Shown here: positions 60,228 through 64,000 of the stretch, piece by piece
Layout of the letters: each line of letters opens with the position of its first letter
How positions within the stretch are numbered: position 1 is the stretch's first letter
NCBI RefSeq assembly: GCF_027587175.1
Contig: NZ_JAPCID010000027.1
Coordinates: 38,925 to 102,924, forward strand
Length of the DNA stretch: 64,000 nt
Source of the DNA: Solirubrobacter deserti
GTDB taxonomy: Bacteria > Actinomycetota > Thermoleophilia > Solirubrobacterales > Solirubrobacteraceae
Direction: 5' to 3'
Notes under the pieces: generated by a model
What the model was told of the DNA's origin: nothing
Database searches by the model: none
What the model saw: only the letters and a program-made list of their open reading frames with translations
Position numbers and translations under genes: made by a program

Positions 60228-61612
60228 TCGCTTCGCTGCGTGGGCGGCTGGTCGCCGGCGTGCTCGCGTTGGCCGCTGCGGGCATGCTGCTCGTCGGCGG
60301 GATCACGTACGCCCAGCAGCGCTCGTTCCAGCTCGACCGCGTCGACGAGCAGCTGCAGAGCGCGTCCGTGGCGCTCCAGCACCAGCTGCTCGACCCGGAC
60401 CGGCCGTTCAAGGGCGGGCGAGGCCGCGGCGGTCCGCCGCCCGGGGCGGGCGCGCCCACCGACACGTACGGGCAGCTGCGCGACGAGTCCGGCGCGGTCC
60501 TGGACGGCGAGTTCCTCGGCCCGGACGACACCAGCGAGGCGCCGCAGCTGCCGGAGGACATCCCGGTGGGCGGCGAGCAGACCGTGGACACGCCGCAGGG
60601 CTCCTACCGCGTGCTCGCCGTGACCAACCCGAACGGCACGATCACCGTCGCGGCGATCCCGATGAACGCGACCGACCAGGCACTGGACCGGCTGCTGCTC
60701 GTTCTCGCGCTGGTGATCGCCGGCGTGCTGGCGCTCGTCGGCGCGTTCGCGTGGGTCGTCGTGCGCGTCGGCCTGCTTCCGCTCGACCGCATGGGCCACA
60801 CGGCCGCCGCGATCGCCGGCGGCGACCTCTCGCACCGTGTGGAGAGCACCGATCCGCGCACGGAGGTCGGCCGCCTCGGCACGGCCTTGAATCGCATGCT
60901 CGACCGGCTCGAGGACGCGTTCGCCGCGCGCGAGACGAGCCAGGAGCGCCTGCGCCGCTTCATCGCCGACGCCTCGCACGAGCTGCGCACGCCGCTCGTC
61001 TCGATCCGCGGCTACGCGGAGCTCCACCGCATGGGCGCCGCGCGCTCCGAAGACGACGTGGCCAAGGCGATGCGCCGGATCGAGGACGAGGCCGCGCGCA
61101 TGGGGGTGCTCGTCGAGGATCTGCTCACGCTCGCGCGGCTGGACGAGGTGCGCAGCGCACCGCACGGGCCGGTCGACCTGGCGGTGCTCGCCAAGGACGC
61201 GGTGGACGACGCGCGGGTGACCGCGCCGGACCGCGAGATCTCGCTCGCCGCGGAGCGCGGCTACGTGACCGGCGACGCCGACCAGCTGCGCCAGGTGCTC
61301 GCGAACCTGCTGCGCAACGCGCTCGTGCACACGCCCGATGGAACGCCGATCGACGTCTCGGTGCAAGCGTCGGACGGCACCGTCGCGCTGGAGGTGCGCG
61401 ACCATGGCCGCGGGCTGCCCGGGGCGAACCCGAGCGCGCTGTTCGAGCGCTTCTGGCGCGCCGAGGGCGGGCGCGAGCGCGGCAAGGGCGGCGCCGGCCT
61501 CGGCCTGGCGATCGTCGCCGGAATCGTGGACGCGCACGGCGGAACCGTCAGCGCCGCCAACGCCCCGGACGGGGGCGCGGCCTTCCAGGTACGCTTCCCG
61601 GCGCGTGGCTGA
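60224..61612 (+). CDS. Sensor histidine kinase
   Basis: A 462-residue membrane kinase. TM1 is about residues 9-30, the extracytoplasmic sensor about 31-155 (with a Gly/Pro-rich GGRGRGGPPPGAGAP insert), TM2 about 157-181, then a HAMP domain (181-234), the phosphoacceptor His252 in ADASHELRTPL, N-box LRNALVH and G-boxes DHGRGLPG and GKGGAGLGLAI. It phosphorylates the response regulator encoded just upstream. Layout and sequence resemble actinobacterial TrcS/MprB-type sensors. Confidence 0.94.
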   Translation: MIASLRGRLVAGVLALAAAGMLLVGGITYAQQRSFQLDRVDEQLQSASVALQHQLLDPDRPFKGGRGRGGPPPGAGAPTDTYGQLRDESGAVLDGEFLGPDDTSEAPQLPEDIPVGGEQTVDTPQGSYRVLAVTNPNGTITVAAIPMNATDQALDRLLLVLALVIAGVLALVGAFAWVVVRVGLLPLDRMGHTAAAIAGGDLSHRVESTDPRTEVGRLGTALNRMLDRLEDAFAARETSQERLRRFIADASHELRTPLVSIRGYAELHRMGAARSEDDVAKAMRRIEDEAARMGVLVEDLLTLARLDEVRSAPHGPVDLAVLAKDAVDDARVTAPDREISLAAERGYVTGDADQLRQVLANLLRNALVHTPDGTPIDVSVQASDGTVALEVRDHGRGLPGANPSALFERFWRAEGGRERGKGGAGLGLAIVAGIVDAHGGTVSAANAPDGGAAFQVRFPARG

Positions 61613-61703
61613 GTGGGTGCCGTCGCGGCTGGGGTTCATCCACGCGCGTTCTCCAGTCACTCTGACCGACGCACGCATCGGTGCGCTCTCATACGCAGCA
61701 GCC

Positions 61704-61739
61704 TTGACGGGCTGTGCCGACGCGAACCAGAATCGCGCA
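61704..61739 (+). promoter_or_regulatory. Possible leaderless promoter of the hydrolase cluster
   Basis: TTGACG at 61704-61709 and CAGAAT at 61728-61733 are 18 bases apart. The expected transcription start falls at or next to the A of the ATG at 61739, so the mRNA of the small acidic ORF would have little or no leader. No ribosome site precedes this ATG, in agreement. Leaderless mRNAs are common in actinobacteria. Confidence 0.4.
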
Positions 61740-61852
61740 TGTCCGCCCTTCCCGCTCTCGATGACGATCTCGTCGACGACGAGGTCGAGCTGGCCGACGA
61801 AGAGCCGGCGCTCGACTCGCGCCTGACCCCCGATCCGCCGGATGAGCCATGA
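61739..61852 (+). CDS. Small acidic protein, 37 residues, coupled to lysozyme gene
   Basis: A 37-residue peptide (MSALPALDDDLVDDEVELAD onward) in which about 40% of residues are Asp or Glu, ending in Pro-rich TPDPPDEP. Its stop overlaps the lysozyme ATG (ATGA), and a promoter with a leaderless spacing precedes it, both arguing that it is real. No family recognised. A second small acidic ORF sits beside the M15 peptidase gene downstream. Possibilities are a binding partner or inhibitor of the basic hydrolases, or only a leader peptide for coupling. Confidence 0.6.
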   Translation: MSALPALDDDLVDDEVELADEEPALDSRLTPDPPDEP

Positions 61853-62523
61853 GGACGAGCACGGTCGGCGTCGCCCTCATCAAGGAGTTCGAGGGCTTCC
61901 CGTACAACGGGCGCCCCTACCAGGACATGGTCAAGGTGTGGACCATCGGCTACGGCCACACCAAGGGCGTCGGTCCAGGCACGAAGCCGCTCACCGAGGC
62001 GCAGGCCAGCCGCCTGCTGCAGCAGGATCTCGACGAGCACTACGCGCCCGCGGTGTTGAACCTGGGCCTGCCGCTGGAGCAGAACCAGTTCGACGCGCTG
62101 GTGTCGTTCGTCTACAACTGCGGCCCGGGCGCGCTCGCGCCGAGCACGACGATCGGCCGTGAGCTGCGCGCGCGGCGCTGGCAGGCTGCCGCGGACGCGC
62201 TGCTGATGTGGGACAAGGCGGGCGGTCGGCGCGTCGCGGGGCTCACCCGTCGCCGGCACGCCGAGCGGGCGCTGTTCCTCGACGACATCGACCCGCTCGA
62301 GGGCTACACCGAGCATGAGAAGGCCTGGATCCGCGAGTACGACGAGCTGCGGCGGGCGGACACCGACCTCGAGCGGCGGCGCGAGCTGCGCGAGAAGATG
62401 CGCGCGCAGCGCAAACGCATCTGGCGCGCCGCGCAACCCGCCGAGAAGGGCGGCGACGGCCAGGGCTGGGAGCACGCCCACCGCCGCTCGCGCTACCGCT
62501 CGCTCAAGGCCCGTTCGAGCTGA
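61849..62523 (+). CDS. GH24 lysozyme (phage-endolysin type)
   Basis: A 224-residue protein. Residues 1-150 form a GH24 muramidase: IKEFEGFPYN with catalytic Glu15, Asp26, and Thr32 in VWTIGYGHTKGVG, then NQFDALVSFVYNCGPGAL and GLTRRRHAERALFL. It cleaves the glycan strands of peptidoglycan. The remaining 75 residues are a charged helical tail (ELRRADTDLERRRELREKM) ending in a basic stretch, perhaps a wall-binding region. There is no signal peptide, as in phage endolysins released by holins. Three bases before the M15 gene. Confidence 0.9.
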   Translation: MRTSTVGVALIKEFEGFPYNGRPYQDMVKVWTIGYGHTKGVGPGTKPLTEAQASRLLQQDLDEHYAPAVLNLGLPLEQNQFDALVSFVYNCGPGALAPSTTIGRELRARRWQAAADALLMWDKAGGRRVAGLTRRRHAERALFLDDIDPLEGYTEHEKAWIREYDELRRADTDLERRRELREKMRAQRKRIWRAAQPAEKGGDGQGWEHAHRRSRYRSLKARSS

Positions 62524-62525
62524 TC

Positions 62526-63203
62526 ATGCCCCCGGCCAATGGCGAGCTCACCGAGCGCGACCTCAGCCCGATCCCGGGCGGACGACTGCGCGCCGACGCC
62601 GCTGACGCGTGGCTGGCGATGCGCCGCCGGATCGCATCCGAGCGCGGCCTCTGGATCTGCCCGACGTCCCCGCGCACGTCCTATCGCTCCTACGCCGACC
62701 AGGAGCACTTCTGGCGGCTCTACCAGTCCGGCCGCGGGGCGCTCGCCGCGCGGCCCGGCAGCTCCAACCACGGCTGGGGGATCGCCGTCGACCTCCCGCG
62801 GCCGGAGATGGCCGCCGCGGTGCGTGCGGTCGCCCACGAGTACGGCTGGGGGATCGCGGGCGGCAAGCTGCGCTCGGACGCCATGTCGGAGTGGTGGCAC
62901 TGCACGTTCCACCCGGGCGTCTACAAGGGCGGGGCGGCCAAGCCCAAGCACGTGCACCCGTACAAGCTCATGAGCGACAAGGAGCGGGAGGCGCGCGACA
63001 TCCTGCTCCACCAGCGGCGGGTGGCGCGCCGCGCGGGTGGCTGGTCGCAGGTCGATGAGATGCACCTGCGCAAGGCCAAGCAGGCCAAGAAGGACCTGCG
63101 CCAGTACGCGGTCAACCTCCGCGTCGCCGCGGAGCGGACGGGGTGGGACGAGAACCACCGCAGGGCGCGCTACGCGTACATCAACCAGCTGATCGGAGCC
63201 TGA
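62526..63203 (+). CDS. M15 (VanY-like) D-alanyl-D-alanine carboxypeptidase
   Basis: A 225-residue zinc peptidase. The motif SSNHGWGIAVDL supplies His and Asp zinc ligands, and MSEWWHCTF supplies the catalytic Glu and the last His. It trims peptidoglycan stem peptides. The C-terminal 60 residues (SDKEREARDILLHQRRVARR onward) are basic and helical. It begins PGGRLRADAADAWLAM, like endolysin-type M15 domains. No signal peptide. It follows the lysozyme directly. Confidence 0.88.
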   Translation: MPPANGELTERDLSPIPGGRLRADAADAWLAMRRRIASERGLWICPTSPRTSYRSYADQEHFWRLYQSGRGALAARPGSSNHGWGIAVDLPRPEMAAAVRAVAHEYGWGIAGGKLRSDAMSEWWHCTFHPGVYKGGAAKPKHVHPYKLMSDKEREARDILLHQRRVARRAGGWSQVDEMHLRKAKQAKKDLRQYAVNLRVAAERTGWDENHRRARYAYINQLIGA

Positions 63204-63204
63204 G

Positions 63205-63366
63205 ATGGAGACGACCGCCGAGCCCGTGACCGAGACGACGACGTTCGGTCCCCCTGACGCCGACTACCAGGGCATTGCCGACGCGCCCGACGCCGCGTTC
63301 GACGAAGCCGACGACGACTACGACATCGAGACGCCCGACGACGGCGAGCCCGACGGCCTCGACTAG
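63205..63366 (+). CDS. Small acidic protein, 53 residues
   Basis: A 53-residue peptide rich in Asp, Glu, Thr and Pro (METTAEPVTETTTFGPPDAD and later DEADDDYDIETPDDGEPDG), net charge about -20. It starts one base after the M15 stop and its own stop overlaps that of the convergent M74 gene. No family recognised. Composition and placement mirror the 37-residue ORF before the lysozyme. Confidence 0.6.
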   Translation: METTAEPVTETTTFGPPDADYQGIADAPDAAFDEADDDYDIETPDDGEPDGLD

Positions 63367-64000
63367 CCCAGCCGGATGTGGACGTGGTTGTCGTGGTTCG
63401 GCCACGGCTGCACGCCGCGCCCGCGCAGCTTCAGCGACGGCCCCACGAGCAGCGTCGGCACGCCCGCCCGGATGAAGCGGTCCACGAGGTCCTGCGCGAG
63501 CCGGCGGTCGACCTGCGCCGCCGTGAGCGGCGCCCGCTCCCGGCCATCCTTGCGGGGGTAGTAGACGTCCGCGTCGAGCCCGTTCTGGTGCGAGACGTGG
63601 CCGAGCGGCCCGTACGCCCGCCCGAAGTCCCCCCCACGCGGACGTGACAGGTCGCCGATCAGCAGCCGCGGCGCGTGCGGGTGCGCGCGGGCGAACGCGC
63701 GCGTGACGCGCAGCAGCAGCCGCACGAGCTCGTCGGTGCCGTACCGCCGCCACCACCGGTTCGGCGTCGTCTTGCGCACCGGGTCCCAGGTGAGGAAGTG
63801 CGTGCCGCGCACGGGCAGCTTGACGCCGCGCACGAGCCGCCCGCCGGTGGGGGAGCCGAGCGCACGCGAGGAACGCCACGCGACAGGCGGCGCCGCCGGG
63901 CCACGAGGCCGGGCGGGCGGGCGGGCACGACGTGCTGCACGCGGCCCGCCGCGCGCCTCGGAGGCCCCGCCGCTCGGCCTCGCGTCGTCGCCGCGCGCCT
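63363..64000 (-). CDS. M74 (MepA-like) murein endopeptidase, N-terminus beyond the window
   Basis: At least 211 residues of a penicillin-insensitive murein endopeptidase. The start SRALGSPTGGRLVRGVKLP and FLTWDPVRKTTPNRWW match MepA; the zinc motifs are HVSHQNGLDADVYYPR and HDNHVHIRLG at the C-terminus. Ahead of the domain the frame stays open through an Arg/Pro/Ala-rich stretch up to base 64000, so the true start is probably outside, or the GTG at 63833 is used with loss of part of the domain. It cuts peptide crosslinks in peptidoglycan. Convergent with the small acidic ORF. Confidence 0.85.
   Translation of the reverse strand, partial: ARGDDARPSGGASEARGGPRAARRARPPARPRGPAAPPVAWRSSRALGSPTGGRLVRGVKLPVRGTHFLTWDPVRKTTPNRWWRRYGTDELVRLLLRVTRAFARAHPHAPRLLIGDLSRPRGGDFGRAYGPLGHVSHQNGLDADVYYPRKDGRERAPLTAAQVDRRLAQDLVDRFIRAGVPTLLVGPSLKLRGRGVQPWPNHDNHVHIRLG

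Overview
The window is very GC-rich and densely coded, with many GTG and TTG starts and most neighbouring genes overlapping by 1-4 bases. A propane-type diiron monooxygenase, a mycofactocin cluster, an F420-type LLM oxidoreductase, FprA and MMPL proteins point to an actinobacterium. The combination suggests Thermoleophilia (a Solirubrobacter or Conexibacter relative). That placement is inference: no rRNA or tRNA gene was seen.

Layout. 1-12.9 kb: one long leftward run, read right to left: a GAF regulator, an IclR-family regulator, prmA, prmB, prmC, prmD, an amidohydrolase, a DUF59 protein, a zinc alcohol dehydrogenase, a divergent GroEL, then an amidase and a P450 cut by the window edge. This is a complete short-chain alkane/ketone oxidation module of the PrmABCD/MimABCD type with its dedicated chaperonin. 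Two copies of a palindromic repeat lie at the amidase, one of them in frame inside it. 13-26.6 kb: an ABC exporter, an MFS exporter, a VOC protein, an AGE-family isomerase, a DMT transporter, a tripartite tricarboxylate transporter (tctCBA), and secreted or lipoprotein genes including a sugar-isomerase-like TIM barrel, a BNR-repeat lipoprotein and a ThuA protein.

26.7-33.7 kb: seven tightly coupled rightward genes form an ebo-type cluster (EboA, EboB/TatD, EboC/UbiA, EboE and an EboF-like phosphatase) headed by an archaeal-type inositol-phosphate synthase. I see no EboD (dehydroquinate-synthase-like) gene. A ROK repressor lies convergent to it. 35-42 kb: a MarR regulator, an isobutyryl-CoA-mutase-like subunit, then a mycofactocin cluster (mftA, mftC, mftD, mftE, a mycofactocin-type SDR, mftF). 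There is no separate mftB: only its first strands remain, fused to the front of MftC. A second MftF-like glycosyltransferase diverges from mftA, followed by an MMPL transporter and FprA.

46.6-50.5 kb: proline catabolism (proline dehydrogenase, P5C dehydrogenase, PucR regulator). 50.6-55.7 kb: a zinc dehydrogenase convergent to a three-gene operon of tyrosinase, DUF2182 membrane protein and CHAT-domain caspase-like protease. This is the best candidate for an undescribed system: a copper phenoloxidase, a possible metal-handling membrane protein and a protease in one transcript, with an Arg-rich linker in the oxidase where tyrosinases are typically processed. 55.8-61.6 kb: a frameshifted DUF1963 gene, a cyclase-family enzyme, an unknown helical protein, an LLM oxidoreductase and an OmpR-type two-component pair. 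61.7-64 kb: three peptidoglycan hydrolases (GH24 lysozyme, M15 and M74 peptidases) with two very small acidic ORFs.

No stretch longer than about 160 bases lacks a gene. The main gaps (24762-24908, 26617-26751, 34927-35041, 55679-55833, 61613-61738) are promoter regions. No CRISPR, IS transposase or RNA gene was recognised.
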